Shown here piece after piece: positions 37,445-46,198 of a stretch of DNA of 64,000 nt; within the stretch, counting starts at the first letter, position 1, and each line of letters opens with the position of its first letter. The notes under the pieces are model-generated. The model was not told the DNA's origin and did no database searches. It was given only the letters and a program-made list of their open reading frames with translations. The stretch is from assembly GCF_004353505.1 (NCBI RefSeq), contig NZ_SMNQ01000010.1:62001-126000 (forward strand), read 5' to 3'. The stretch comes from Streptomyces sp. WAC05374 (GTDB lineage: Bacteria > Actinomycetota > Actinomycetes > Streptomycetales > Streptomycetaceae). The position numbers were made by a program, and so were the translations under genes.

Positions 37445-38725
37445 CTAGAAGAAGGTACGGATGAAGTCGACGACCGTGCCGTCCTCCTCGACCAGCGGGA
37501 TGAGCTGCCACTTGTCGAAGGACGTGCAGGGGTGCGACAGGCCCATGCCGACCCAGTCGCCCACCTCCAGGCCGCTGCCGGCCGCCGTCTCCAGCCAGGC
37601 GTGCTGGTCCGACAGCCGCGTCACGGTGATCCCGTCCGCCGGGCGGACCGAGCCGTCCCGCGCGGAGCGGACGACCTGCGCCTCGGGCAGGTGGAGGTCG
37701 TACGCGGCGTCCCGCTTGCCCGCGTTCACGAACGCCTGTTCCGGCGTGGGGCGGGACACCACCTGCGCCCACAGGCGGAACGCGGGCCGGAGGGCGCCCT
37801 CCTCGGGAACCCGGTTGAAGGGGGTGAGGTTCCTGTACTGGCCGTCGTCGTGCGACACGTACGCGCCCGAGCGCAGCAGCTTGAGCACCGGGCGGGACAG
37901 CGGCGGCAGTCCGGCGAACACCTCGGCGACCGTGTCGAACCAGGCGCTGCCGCCCGCGCTGACCACGATCTCGTCCAGGTCGTCCGCGAACCGGCCCGTC
38001 TTGTCGAACGCGACGGCGATCGCGGTGAGCCGGTTCAGCCAGGCGCGCACGGACTCGGGCGTGGCGTCCGGCACCTCGCCCTCGTACCCGGCGACGCCCA
38101 CCAGGCGCAGCGTGTCCGTCGCGGCGACGGCGTCCGCGACGGCGGCGCAGTCCGCCTCCGTACGCGCCCCGGTGCGCGCACCGTCGCCCGCGCCCAGCTC
38201 GACGACGACGTCGACGGGTCGCCCGCGGCCCGCCAGGGCCTGGTCCATCAGCTCGACCCCGCGGACGGAGTCGACGTAGCAGATGAACCGGAAGTCCGGG
38301 TCCCGGTCCAGCTCGGCGGCGACCCAGCGCAGGGCGGCGGCGTCGACCAGCTCGTTGGCGAGGAAGATCCGCCGGATGCCGAAGGTCCGGTAGACCCGGG
38401 CCTGGTGCGGCACTGCCGCCGTGATGCCCCAGGCGCCGTACTCCACCTGCCGGTCGAACAACTGCGGTGCCATGGACGTCTTGCCGTGCGGGGCGAAGGC
38501 CAGGCCGTGCCGCTCGGCGTACGTCTCCAGCAGCGCCAGGTTGTGCTCCAGCGCCTCGGCGGACAGGGCGAGGACGGGGGTGGTGAACCCGCCGGTGAAG
38601 AGATCGCGGCGCTGGGCGGCCAGCTCGCCCACGGTCAGGCCCTCGGCGTCCATGGGGAGGCCCTTGAACCGGTGGTCGATCTGCTCGCCCGAGAGCTGCT
38701 CGGCCGTGAGGTGTGCGGCGGCCAT
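37445..38725 (-). CDS. D-serine dehydratase/D-threonine aldolase-family PLP enzyme (amino acid deaminase)
   Basis: 426 residues. Fold type III PLP enzyme with an alanine-racemase-like N-terminal barrel: the PLP lysine lies in FAPHGKTSMAPQLF (near residue 81). The C-terminal beta domain (about 330-426) carries GMGLSHPCTSFDKW with the His-x-Cys metal-binding pair typical of D-serine dehydratase (eukaryotic type) and D-threonine aldolase. It would produce an unstable enamine/imine or an aldehyde, which fits the RidA gene nearby. GGGGAGGGG lies before the ATG. Confidence 0.88.
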   Translation of the reverse strand: MAAAHLTAEQLSGEQIDHRFKGLPMDAEGLTVGELAAQRRDLFTGGFTTPVLALSAEALEHNLALLETYAERHGLAFAPHGKTSMAPQLFDRQVEYGAWGITAAVPHQARVYRTFGIRRIFLANELVDAAALRWVAAELDRDPDFRFICYVDSVRGVELMDQALAGRGRPVDVVVELGAGDGARTGARTEADCAAVADAVAATDTLRLVGVAGYEGEVPDATPESVRAWLNRLTAIAVAFDKTGRFADDLDEIVVSAGGSAWFDTVAEVFAGLPPLSRPVLKLLRSGAYVSHDDGQYRNLTPFNRVPEEGALRPAFRLWAQVVSRPTPEQAFVNAGKRDAAYDLHLPEAQVVRSARDGSVRPADGITVTRLSDQHAWLETAAGSGLEVGDWVGMGLSHPCTSFDKWQLIPLVEEDGTVVDFIRTFF

Positions 38726-38743
38726 GGCGACCCCTCCCCATCT

Positions 38744-38760
38744 GTTGCATTCTCTGCAAC
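38744..38760. promoter_or_regulatory. Palindromic operator between the divergent arms of the D-amino acid cluster
   Basis: GTTGCA-TTCTC-TGCAAC (38744-38760), perfect 6-bp arms, 18 bp from the start of the minus-strand gene. TTGCA...TGCAA sites are common for IclR-family proteins, and an IclR gene is encoded in the plus-strand arm. Related half sites ATTGC occur at 38765-38769 and 38774-38778. Confidence 0.6.
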
Positions 38761-38851
38761 GGTCATTGCGTGTATTGCTCAGTGGTGTCTAACATCCGGC
38801 GAACGCCGGGTCAATGGACCGATCCCGGAGCATCCCGTGAGGAGCCCCCGC

Positions 38852-39943
38852 GTGACCACCACCGACGTCGTCTGCCTCGGCGAGTCCATGGTCACATTCC
38901 TGCCGACCCGCCCCGGCCGCCTCGCCGACGTGCCCTCCTTCACCCGCGCCATCGGGGGCGCCGAGTCCAACGTCGCCTGCGCGCTCGCGGCGGCGGGCCA
39001 CCGGACACGGTGGGTCAGCCGCGTCGGCGCCGACGGATTCGGCGACCACCTGGTCGCGGCCGTCGCCGCGTACGGGGTCGACACCACCGCCGTACGCCGC
39101 GACCCCACCCGCCCCACCGGTGTCTACTTCCGCACCGCCACCGACCGCGCCACCGACGCCCACGAGGTCGTCTACTACCGCGCCGGGTCCGCCGCGTCCG
39201 CCATGTCCCCCGGGACCGTGCCCCGCGAGGACCTCGCCGGCGGGCGCGTGCTGCACCTGTCGGGCATCACCGCCGCGCTCTCGGACGGCTGCCTCGCCCT
39301 GACGCGCGCCCTCACCGCCCGCAGCCCGGGCCGCCCGCTGGTCTCCTTCGACGTCAACTACCGGCCCGGCCTGTGGCGCGCCGCCGACCCCGCCGTCCTG
39401 CTCGGCCTGGCACGCGGCGCCGACCTCGTCTTCGTCGGCGAGGACGAGGCGGAGGCGGCGTGGGGCCTGCGGGGCGCGCCGGCGATCCGGGCGGCGCTGC
39501 CGGAGCCCGCCGTGGTGGTCGTGAAGCACGGCGGGCGCGGGGCCACGGCGTTCAGCCGCGAAGGCGACGGCGCGGGGCTCCCGCCCGCGGGAGACGCCTC
39601 CGCGCCCCCGCCCCCGGAAGACGCCTCCGCGCCCGCGCTCCGGGACGCCGTCACCTTCGTGCCCGCCCCGCGCGTCGACGTCGTCGCACCCGTCGGCGCC
39701 GGTGACGCGTTCGCCGCCGGGTACCTCTCCGCCGCCCTCCGCGGGCGGCCCGCAGGGCAGCGCCTGCGCCACGGACACCTCATGGCCGCCGCCGCGCTCA
39801 CCGTCCCCGGCGACCTGGGCGTCCCGCCCGCCGCCGCGCACGCCGACCGCCTCGCCCGCCTGGACGACGCCGCCTGGGAGAGACTGCACCTCGGCCCCGG
39901 CTGGACGCGGACCGGGGAGGACCAGGAGGTACGTACGCCATGA
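38852..39943 (+). CDS. PfkB-family sugar kinase (2-keto-3-deoxygluconate kinase-like)
   Basis: 363 residues from a GTG with GAGGAG upstream. Ribokinase fold: N-terminal GESMVTFLP and IGGAESNVACALAAAG, FDVNYRPGLW, and C-terminal PVGAGDAFAAGY with the catalytic Asp. Best fit is KDG kinase, although neighbours suggest D-amino acid metabolism. A Pro/Ala-rich insertion (about 245-268, GDASAPPPPEDASAP) is unusual for the family. Overlaps the iclR start by 4 bp (ATGA). Confidence 0.88.
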   Translation: MTTTDVVCLGESMVTFLPTRPGRLADVPSFTRAIGGAESNVACALAAAGHRTRWVSRVGADGFGDHLVAAVAAYGVDTTAVRRDPTRPTGVYFRTATDRATDAHEVVYYRAGSAASAMSPGTVPREDLAGGRVLHLSGITAALSDGCLALTRALTARSPGRPLVSFDVNYRPGLWRAADPAVLLGLARGADLVFVGEDEAEAAWGLRGAPAIRAALPEPAVVVVKHGGRGATAFSREGDGAGLPPAGDASAPPPPEDASAPALRDAVTFVPAPRVDVVAPVGAGDAFAAGYLSAALRGRPAGQRLRHGHLMAAAALTVPGDLGVPPAAAHADRLARLDDAAWERLHLGPGWTRTGEDQEVRTP

Positions 39944-40704
39944 GCCAGACCGTCGACCGCGCGCTCAGCATCCTGCCACTGCTCGCGCGGGGCCCCGCCG
40001 ACCTCGGACAGGTCGCCGACGCACTCGGCGTACACAAGTCCACCGCCCTGCGCCTGCTGCGCACCCTCCACGAGCACGGCCTGGTCTACCGCCAGGAGGA
40101 CCAGCGCTACCGCCTCGGCGCCCGGCTGTTCGCCCTCGCGCAGGAAGCCGTCGAGAACCTCGACATCCGCGAGATCGCCCACCCCCACCTCGTGCGCCTG
40201 GGCGAGGAGACCGGGCACACCGTGCACCTCGCCGTGTACGAGGAGGGCGAGGTGCTCTACATCGACAAGGTCGACAGCCGCTACCCGGTCCGCATGTACT
40301 CGCGCATCGGCAAGCCCGTCGCGATCACCGTGGCCGCCGTCGCGAAACTGCTCCTCGCCGACCTGCCCGAGCCCGAGCGCCGCGTGCTCGCCGCGAAGCT
40401 CGACTACCCCATGTACACGTCCCGTTCGATTCCGAACGCCGCCGCCTTCCTCCAGGAACTGGCGACCGTCCGCGAACAGGGCTGGGCCACCGACCTCGGC
40501 GGCCACGAGGAGTCCATCAACTGCGTGGCCGCCCCCGTGCGCGGCGCCGACGGCCGGGCCGTCGCCGCCATGTCGGTGTCCGCGCCGAACGTCGTCGTCA
40601 CCGCCGACGAACTCCTCGGCCTGCTCCCGCTGGTGCGCCGCACCGCCGACGCCATCAGCCGCGAGTACTCAGGAACCACCCCACCCAAGGAAGCGACCGC
40701 ATGA
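39940..40704 (+). CDS. IclR-family transcriptional regulator
   Basis: 254 residues. Winged helix-turn-helix at 1-65 (TVDRALSILPLLARG; VADALGVHKSTALRLLRTLHEHGLV) and the IclR effector domain at 75-245 (IGKPVAITVAAVAKLLLA; GHEESINCVAAPV). Translationally coupled to the PfkB kinase before it and RidA after it (ATGA at both junctions). It probably controls both arms of the cluster from 38744-38760. Confidence 0.93.
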   Translation: MSQTVDRALSILPLLARGPADLGQVADALGVHKSTALRLLRTLHEHGLVYRQEDQRYRLGARLFALAQEAVENLDIREIAHPHLVRLGEETGHTVHLAVYEEGEVLYIDKVDSRYPVRMYSRIGKPVAITVAAVAKLLLADLPEPERRVLAAKLDYPMYTSRSIPNAAAFLQELATVREQGWATDLGGHEESINCVAAPVRGADGRAVAAMSVSAPNVVVTADELLGLLPLVRRTADAISREYSGTTPPKEATA

Positions 40705-41102
40705 CCGAGAAGACCGCGATCACCCCCGCCACCCACACCACCCCGCCCGCCCGCTTCTCCCACGGCGTGCGCAAGGGCAACATCCTCCAGGTCGCCGGCC
40801 AGGTCGGCTTCCTCCCGGCCGTCGAGGGACAGGCGCCCATCCCCGCGGGGCCGGCCCTGCGCGAGCAGACCCTGCAGACGCTCGCCAACGTCGAGGCCGT
40901 CCTCACGGCGGGCGGCGCGAGCTGGGACGACGTGATGATGGTGCGCGTCTACCTCACCGACACGGCGCACTTCGCCGAGATGAACGCCCTCTACGACGAG
41001 TACTTCGCCGGCCTCGCCGTGCCCCCCGCCCGCACCACGGTCTACGTCGGTCTGCCCGCCGGCCTGCTCATCGAGATCGACGCCCTGGCGGTCCTGGACT
41101 GA
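40701..41102 (+). CDS. RidA family (YjgF/YER057c/UK114) enamine/imine deaminase
   Basis: 133 residues. RidA proteins hydrolyse reactive 2-aminoacrylate-type enamines and imines released by PLP dehydratases. The family C-terminal motif is PPARTTVYVGLPAGLLIEIDALAV, with the catalytic Arg in PPARTTV. Here it would clear the product of the D-serine dehydratase-like enzyme in the opposite arm. Start overlaps the iclR stop (ATGA). Confidence 0.93.
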   Translation: MTEKTAITPATHTTPPARFSHGVRKGNILQVAGQVGFLPAVEGQAPIPAGPALREQTLQTLANVEAVLTAGGASWDDVMMVRVYLTDTAHFAEMNALYDEYFAGLAVPPARTTVYVGLPAGLLIEIDALAVLD

Positions 41103-41133
41103 CCCGTCCCCCCCCCCGCCCGGTCGCGCGGCG

Positions 41134-41165
41134 GGGGCACCCGGCCGTCACGGGCCGGGTGCCCC
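41134..41165. terminator. 13-bp hairpin terminator
   Basis: GGGGCACCCGGCC (41134-41146), loop GTCACG, GGCCGGGTGCCCC (41153-41165), between convergent ridA-like and carboxypeptidase genes. A C10 run lies just before it. Confidence 0.85.
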
Positions 41166-41183
41166 TTCACGCGCGTACCGCCG

Positions 41184-42530
41184 TCAGGCGGCGCAGTACT
41201 GCTGTTCCTTGCCGATGGAGCGGTACATGCAGTCGGCGTTCTCGACCAGTTGCAGCACCGCGTCGCGGTTGCGGCTGGTCTCCCGCTCGATGACCTCGTC
41301 GGGCGGGTAGAAGCCGCCGCCGGAGGCGGAACGCGGGTACATCTCGAAGGTGTAGCCGAAGATCTTGTGCGCGCCCCACAGGTAGTCGTCGATCGACCCG
41401 TCGGTGATGTACAGGTCGCTGGACTGCTCGGGGGTGTAGCCGTTGCTCGCGGCCATCTTGCGGCCGACGGTCGCGAAGGCGTCGCGGTCGTCCTGGGTGA
41501 GGCCGGGGGCGGTGTCGTTGTAGGTGTAGCCGTACGGCCACAGCACCAGCTCGCTGTACGTGTGGAAGTCGATGCCCGCCTTGATCTGCTGCTTGCCGCC
41601 CACGACGCGGGAGCGGACGAAGTCGGCGACGACCTTCACCTCGGGGGCGGACTCGGGCGCCGAGCCGCGGTAGGTCTCGGAGCCGTACGAGCCCGAGGAG
41701 CCGCCGCAGCAGCCCCACTTGAAGTTCCAGTTGCGGTTCATGTCGGTGCCGACGTACGAGGAGCCGGAGTTGGGCTGCCGGTTCTTGCGCCAGCTCCGGT
41801 AGGAGCCGGAGGCGATGTCGTACTCGCCGCCGTCCGGGTTGAGGTCGGGCACGATCCAGATCTCGCGGTTGTTGACGGCGCTGGTGATGCGGGGGTCGGA
41901 GCCGTAGCCGGCGCCGAACTCGCGCAGCAGGTACAGGGCCATCTCCACGGTGAGGTGCTCGCGGGCGTGCTGGTGGTGGGTGAAGAGGATCTCGGGCTCG
42001 TTCTCGTCCGTGGCCACGTTGTCGCTGATCTTGATGGCGACGATGTCGCGGCCCTGGTACGACTTGCCGATGACCCGGCGGCTCATGATGGTCGGGTACT
42101 GCTGGAGCCGCTGGCTGATCTCCGCGTTCATCTCCGCGTAGTTGTGGTAGCGGGCGTCGGCGGAGGGGAAGTCCATGGCGCCGACGGCCTTGCCGCCGGT
42201 CCGGTCGGGCGGGGCGGGCAGGGCCTCCAGCCTGTGGCCCAGGGCGCGCAGCTTGCGTGCCTGCTCGTGGTTGGCGCTGACGACGACCGCGTGGTCGTCG
42301 GCCTCGTCGATCGCGACGCCGGTGGCGGCGATGGCGGTGCGTTCGGCGGGGGTGGAGGGGCCGTGGATCTCGTACTGCCGGATGACCTCCTCCGTGGTGG
42401 CGGCGGAGGTGGCCGGTATCGCGGTGGGCGACGCGGTCGCGGTGGCGGCGAGCGGGGCCGCGACGGCGAGCGCCAGGAGGGCCGTGAGGGTGGCGGACCT
42501 TCTGCCGCGTGTGCGGATGCGCAAGCGCAT
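41184..42530 (-). CDS. Secreted zinc carboxypeptidase (M14)
   Basis: 448 residues. Signal peptide 1-33; propeptide to about 122; mature carboxypeptidase A/B/T-like domain to the end. Zinc ligands His188 and Glu191 (HxxE in HQHAREHL) and His323 (IDFHTYSE); catalytic Glu396 (GYTFEMYP). The Arg/Asn substrate anchors lie in DMNRNWNFKWGCCGGSS, and two cysteine pairs suggest disulfides. It resembles the S. griseus carboxypeptidase and would process peptides outside the cell. GCAGGAG precedes the ATG at 42530. Confidence 0.95.
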   Translation of the reverse strand: MRLRIRTRGRRSATLTALLALAVAAPLAATATASPTAIPATSAATTEEVIRQYEIHGPSTPAERTAIAATGVAIDEADDHAVVVSANHEQARKLRALGHRLEALPAPPDRTGGKAVGAMDFPSADARYHNYAEMNAEISQRLQQYPTIMSRRVIGKSYQGRDIVAIKISDNVATDENEPEILFTHHQHAREHLTVEMALYLLREFGAGYGSDPRITSAVNNREIWIVPDLNPDGGEYDIASGSYRSWRKNRQPNSGSSYVGTDMNRNWNFKWGCCGGSSGSYGSETYRGSAPESAPEVKVVADFVRSRVVGGKQQIKAGIDFHTYSELVLWPYGYTYNDTAPGLTQDDRDAFATVGRKMAASNGYTPEQSSDLYITDGSIDDYLWGAHKIFGYTFEMYPRSASGGGFYPPDEVIERETSRNRDAVLQLVENADCMYRSIGKEQQYCAA

Positions 42531-42706
42531 GTCGTCTCCTGCGGTGGGGGGTACGGGGTGGGTCTCCCCGTGCGAGGCATCGTCCGGCGCTGGCATGACC
42601 GCGTCAAGAGCGCCGTCGGCCGTGTCCCCGCTCCGGTCCTCTTGCGCGATCACCCCGCCCCGCGCTTTGGTGACGTCACGTCGGGTGAACGAAAGGCGGT
42701 CCACGC

Positions 42707-43999
42707 ATGGCAGACACCGCGCGACAGGACGAGACCGAGGGCACCGGCCCCGGGCTCCGCAAGGCGAGCTGGCGCCACATCGGCCCGGGCATCGTCGTCG
42801 CCGCGACCGGCGTAGGCGCCGGCGACCTCGTCGCCACGCTCATCGCGGGCAGCAAGTTCGGCTATACGCTCCTGTGGGCGGCCGTCGTCGGCTGCCTCAT
42901 CAAGATCGCTCTGGCGGAGGCCGCCGGGCGCTGGCACCTGGCCACCGGCCGCACCCTCTTCGACGGCTGGCGCAGCCTCGGCCCCTGGACCACCGGCTAC
43001 TTCGCGGTGTACGTCGCCGTCTGGGGCTTCGTGTACGGCGCGGCCGCCATGTCCTCCAGCGCGCTCCCCCTCCAGGCGCTCTTCCCGGACGTCATGGACC
43101 TGAAGTGGTGGGCCGTCCTGTGCGGCGTGGGCGGACTGGTCTTCGTCTGGTTCAACCGCTACGCCGTCTTCGAGAAGGTCATGACCCTCCTGGTCGGCGT
43201 GATGTTCGTCGTCACCGTCTACCTCGCCGTCCGCGTCACCCCGCACCTCGGGGACGCCCTCGCCGGCCTCGTGCCCGTGCTGCCGGGCGGCTCCCTGATC
43301 TACACCCTCGGCCTGATCGGCGGCGTCGGCGGCACGATCACCCTGGCCGCGTACGGCTACTGGGTCAACGCCAAGGGCTGGACCGACACGTCCTGGATGC
43401 GGGTGATGCGCCTGGACAACCGGGTCGCCTACATCACCACCGGTGTCTTCGTCGTCGCCATGCTCTTCGTCGGCGCCGAACTGCTGCACTCCTCCGGCAT
43501 CGCGCTCGCCAAGGGCGACAAGGGCCTCCTCGACCTCTCGGGCGTCCTGGCCGACCGGTACGGCACCGTCACCTCCAAGCTGTTCCTCATCGGCTTCTTC
43601 GCCACCTCCATCACCTCCCTCATCGGTGTGTGGCACGGCGTGAGCCTGATGTTCGCCGACTTCGTGACCCACTTCCGCAAGCGGGGTGCGACCACCGGCG
43701 AGGAGGTCGCGGCCGGGGAACGCGAGAAGTCGGTGCCCTTCCGCGCGTACCTGCTGTGGCTGACGTTCCCGCCGATGGCCCTGCTCTTCCTGGACCAGCC
43801 GTTCGGCCTGGTCATCGTCTACGGCGTGATCGGCGCCTTCTTCATGCCCTTCCTGGCCCTGACCCTGGTGTGGCTCCTCAACTCCGACCGGACGCCCCGC
43901 GAGTGGCGCAACGGCCCGCTCAGCAACGGCACCCTGGCCGCGGCGGGCCTGCTGTTCGTGGTGCTCTGCGTCCAGCAGGTGCGCGAGCTGCCCTGGTAG
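42707..43999 (+). CDS. Nramp-family transporter relative lacking the canonical metal-binding motifs
   Basis: 430 residues, 11 membrane helices. The N-terminal GPGIVVAATGVGAGDLVATLIAG and overall LeuT-like layout fit the Nramp superfamily. However, helix 1 has GAGDL where Mn/Fe transporters have DPGN, and helix 6 has GTITLAAYGYW where they have the MPH motif. This points to a divergent clade with other substrates (for example magnesium-type NRMT proteins) rather than to a manganese importer. It is divergent from the carboxypeptidase gene. Confidence 0.8.
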   Translation: MADTARQDETEGTGPGLRKASWRHIGPGIVVAATGVGAGDLVATLIAGSKFGYTLLWAAVVGCLIKIALAEAAGRWHLATGRTLFDGWRSLGPWTTGYFAVYVAVWGFVYGAAAMSSSALPLQALFPDVMDLKWWAVLCGVGGLVFVWFNRYAVFEKVMTLLVGVMFVVTVYLAVRVTPHLGDALAGLVPVLPGGSLIYTLGLIGGVGGTITLAAYGYWVNAKGWTDTSWMRVMRLDNRVAYITTGVFVVAMLFVGAELLHSSGIALAKGDKGLLDLSGVLADRYGTVTSKLFLIGFFATSITSLIGVWHGVSLMFADFVTHFRKRGATTGEEVAAGEREKSVPFRAYLLWLTFPPMALLFLDQPFGLVIVYGVIGAFFMPFLALTLVWLLNSDRTPREWRNGPLSNGTLAAAGLLFVVLCVQQVRELPW

Positions 44000-44035
44000 G
44001 ACGCCGGTGCGGCCCGGGTGGCCATACTGGGGGGC

Positions 44036-44482
44036 ATGACGACGCCCCCCGGATTCGGCCCCCCGATGCCGATACAGCCGCCGTACGGCGCGCCGCCGGC
44101 CCCGTACGGCGGCCCCGTGCCGCCCGCCCCGTACGGCGGCCCGCCGCCCGCCCCGTACGGCGTCGCGCACCCCCCGCCGTACGGCGTGCCCGCCGACGGG
44201 CCCGAGTTCATGGCGCACGACCGGCACAACTCCGTGATCGTGGACGCCTCCGGGGTGTCCCTGGAGGTCAACGGCCACACCATGGACTTCCCGTGGCAGG
44301 GCGTCGCCACCGTGCACCACGCGCCCTCGCCGCACGGGGGCGCCGTCCTGATGGTGGCCGTCACGCACCCCAGCGGCATGCTGTACGAGTGCCGGATCGA
44401 CGCCAGGCGCAAGGCCCAGCTCCACCAGTGGCTGGCGGAACTGGGCCCCGTACTGCACCACTACCTGGCGAACCGGGCCTGA
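44036..44482 (+). CDS. Proline-rich hypothetical protein with PPYG repeats
   Basis: 148 residues. The first 50 residues are Pro/Tyr/Gly-rich with repeated PPAPYGG and PPYGV units; the remaining 95 residues form a compact alpha-beta domain (HNSVIVDASGVSLEVNGHTMDFPWQGV) that resembles small PH-like folds. No signal peptide or membrane helix. Convergent with the chitinase gene (3 bp between stops). Function unknown. Confidence 0.8.
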   Translation: MTTPPGFGPPMPIQPPYGAPPAPYGGPVPPAPYGGPPPAPYGVAHPPPYGVPADGPEFMAHDRHNSVIVDASGVSLEVNGHTMDFPWQGVATVHHAPSPHGGAVLMVAVTHPSGMLYECRIDARRKAQLHQWLAELGPVLHHYLANRA

Positions 44483-44485
44483 CCC

Positions 44486-46198
44486 CTACGGCAGGTTGTG
44501 GACGTGCGGCCCCACCGCGTTCGACCAGGCGTTGCCGGCCGTGGCGTCCCAGTTCGTCGACCAGGTCATCGCCCCGCGCAGCGCCGGGTAGGTCTTCGAC
44601 GGCTTGAACGAGCCGCAGTTGGTGCCGCGCGTGAGGCAGTCCAGCGCGTTCTTCACGATCTGCGGGTCGACGTAGCCGCTGCCGGCGCCCCGCGTGGAGG
44701 CGGGCACCCCCAGTCCGACCTGCGAGGGGTCGAGGCCGCCCTCGAGCTGGATGCAGGCCAGGGCGGTCAGGAAGTCCACGGACCCCTGGGAGTACACCTT
44801 GCCGTCGCAGCCCAGCATCGAGCCGCTGTTGTAGTACTGCATGTTGACGACGGTGAGGATGTCCTTCACGGCGAGCGCCGTCTTGAAGTACTCCGTCCCG
44901 GTGTTCTGCATGTCGATGGTCTGCGGCGCCATCGTCAGCACCATGCCGGGCCCGGCCTTCGCCGAGAGCTGGCGCAGTGCCTTCGTCAGGTACGTGGAGT
45001 TGATGCCGTGTTCCAGGTCGATGTCGACCCCGCTGAAGCCGTACTCCTGCATCAGCGCGTACGCGCTGTTCGCGAACGCCGTCGCCGACGCGTCGCTGTT
45101 GATGGTGACGTTGCCCTTCTCGCCGCCCACCGAGATGATCACGGACTTGCCCGCGGCCTTCTTGGCCGCGATGTCCGCCTTGAAGTCCGCCACCGAGGCG
45201 TAGCCGACGGCCGGGTCGAGGTTGAAGACGATCTGGCCGGGGGTCGCGGTCGAGTCGGCGAACGACACGGCGATGATGTCGTACTGCGCCTGCACGTCGC
45301 GCAGCTTCTGCACCGTGGCGCCGTTGTTGAAGTTCTGCCAGTAGCCGGTCACCGCGTGGCGGGGCACGGCCGGGTCGGGGTTCTGCCCGCCGGGTGAGGT
45401 CCTCGCCGCGACCGCCGCCGACCTGGCCGACTCGCCGGCCGCGTTGGTGGCGCTGACCTGGAAGCTGTACGAGGTGTCCGCGGCCAGCCCGGTCACGGTC
45501 GCCGACGGCCCGGTCACCGACTGGACCCGGGTGCCGTCCCGGTAGACGTGGTAGCCGGTCGCCCCCTGGACGGGGCTCCAGCTCAGGGCGACGGACGAGG
45601 AGGTCACCGCGCCGGCGGCGAGCCCGGCGGGCGTGGCGGGCACCACCGGGTCGGGGTCGCCGCCCCCGCCGCCGTCGGGCCCGAAGACGGAGATGTCGTC
45701 CGCGTAGTAGGCGGCCTGCCCGTACCAGCCGTGCGTGTAGACGGTCACGGACGTGGTGCTCGCGCCCGTGGTGAACCGGGTGGTGAGCTGCTTCCAGCCC
45801 GCCGAGTCGGGCGTCCACGCCGACACGTCGGTGGTCCCGGTGCCGGTCGCGCCCAGGTAGGCGTACCCGCCCTGCACCCAGGCGCTGAGCGTGTACGTGG
45901 AGTTGGGCTTGACGGCCACCGTCTGGGAGCACCGGGCGTTGTCCTGGCCGGCGGGCGTGGCCCTGAGCGCGGCGGTCCCGCCGTGCACGGGCGAGGAGAC
46001 CGTGGCGCCGCTGCCCGCGGAGCAGGTCCAGTTGGCGAGGCCGGACTCGAAGCCGGCGTTCTTGGCGACGTTGACGTCGGCGGCGTGGGCGGTGCCGGCC
46101 GTGCCGCCGGCCAGGGCGAGCCCGGCGCCCACGGCCAGCGCCAGGCTCCCTGAGAGCCATCTTCCGTGACGCGTGCGTGCGCGGTGCGTGGGGTCCAC
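44486..46198 (-). CDS. Secreted family 18 chitinase (CBM-like module, FnIII, GH18)
   Basis: 570 residues from GTG 46198 with GGAGG upstream. Signal peptide 1-39 (AHA cleavage); beta-sandwich carbohydrate-binding module about 40-172; Gly/Asp/Pro linker; FnIII 187-268; GH18 barrel 280-565. The catalytic motif is SGVDIDLE (389-396), Glu396 the acid; the first Asp of the usual DGxDxDxE is Ser here. It hydrolyses chitin by substrate-assisted retention. Under two DasR-type boxes, so induced by chitin-derived GlcNAc. Confidence 0.95.
   Translation of the reverse strand: MDPTHRARTRHGRWLSGSLALAVGAGLALAGGTAGTAHAADVNVAKNAGFESGLANWTCSAGSGATVSSPVHGGTAALRATPAGQDNARCSQTVAVKPNSTYTLSAWVQGGYAYLGATGTGTTDVSAWTPDSAGWKQLTTRFTTGASTTSVTVYTHGWYGQAAYYADDISVFGPDGGGGGDPDPVVPATPAGLAAGAVTSSSVALSWSPVQGATGYHVYRDGTRVQSVTGPSATVTGLAADTSYSFQVSATNAAGESARSAAVAARTSPGGQNPDPAVPRHAVTGYWQNFNNGATVQKLRDVQAQYDIIAVSFADSTATPGQIVFNLDPAVGYASVADFKADIAAKKAAGKSVIISVGGEKGNVTINSDASATAFANSAYALMQEYGFSGVDIDLEHGINSTYLTKALRQLSAKAGPGMVLTMAPQTIDMQNTGTEYFKTALAVKDILTVVNMQYYNSGSMLGCDGKVYSQGSVDFLTALACIQLEGGLDPSQVGLGVPASTRGAGSGYVDPQIVKNALDCLTRGTNCGSFKPSKTYPALRGAMTWSTNWDATAGNAWSNAVGPHVHNLP

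Noticed and set aside
41103..41120. Long C-run after the ridA-like gene as a sequencing error
   Set aside because: It is outside coding sequence and next to a terminator, so no frame is affected; its exact length may still be unreliable.
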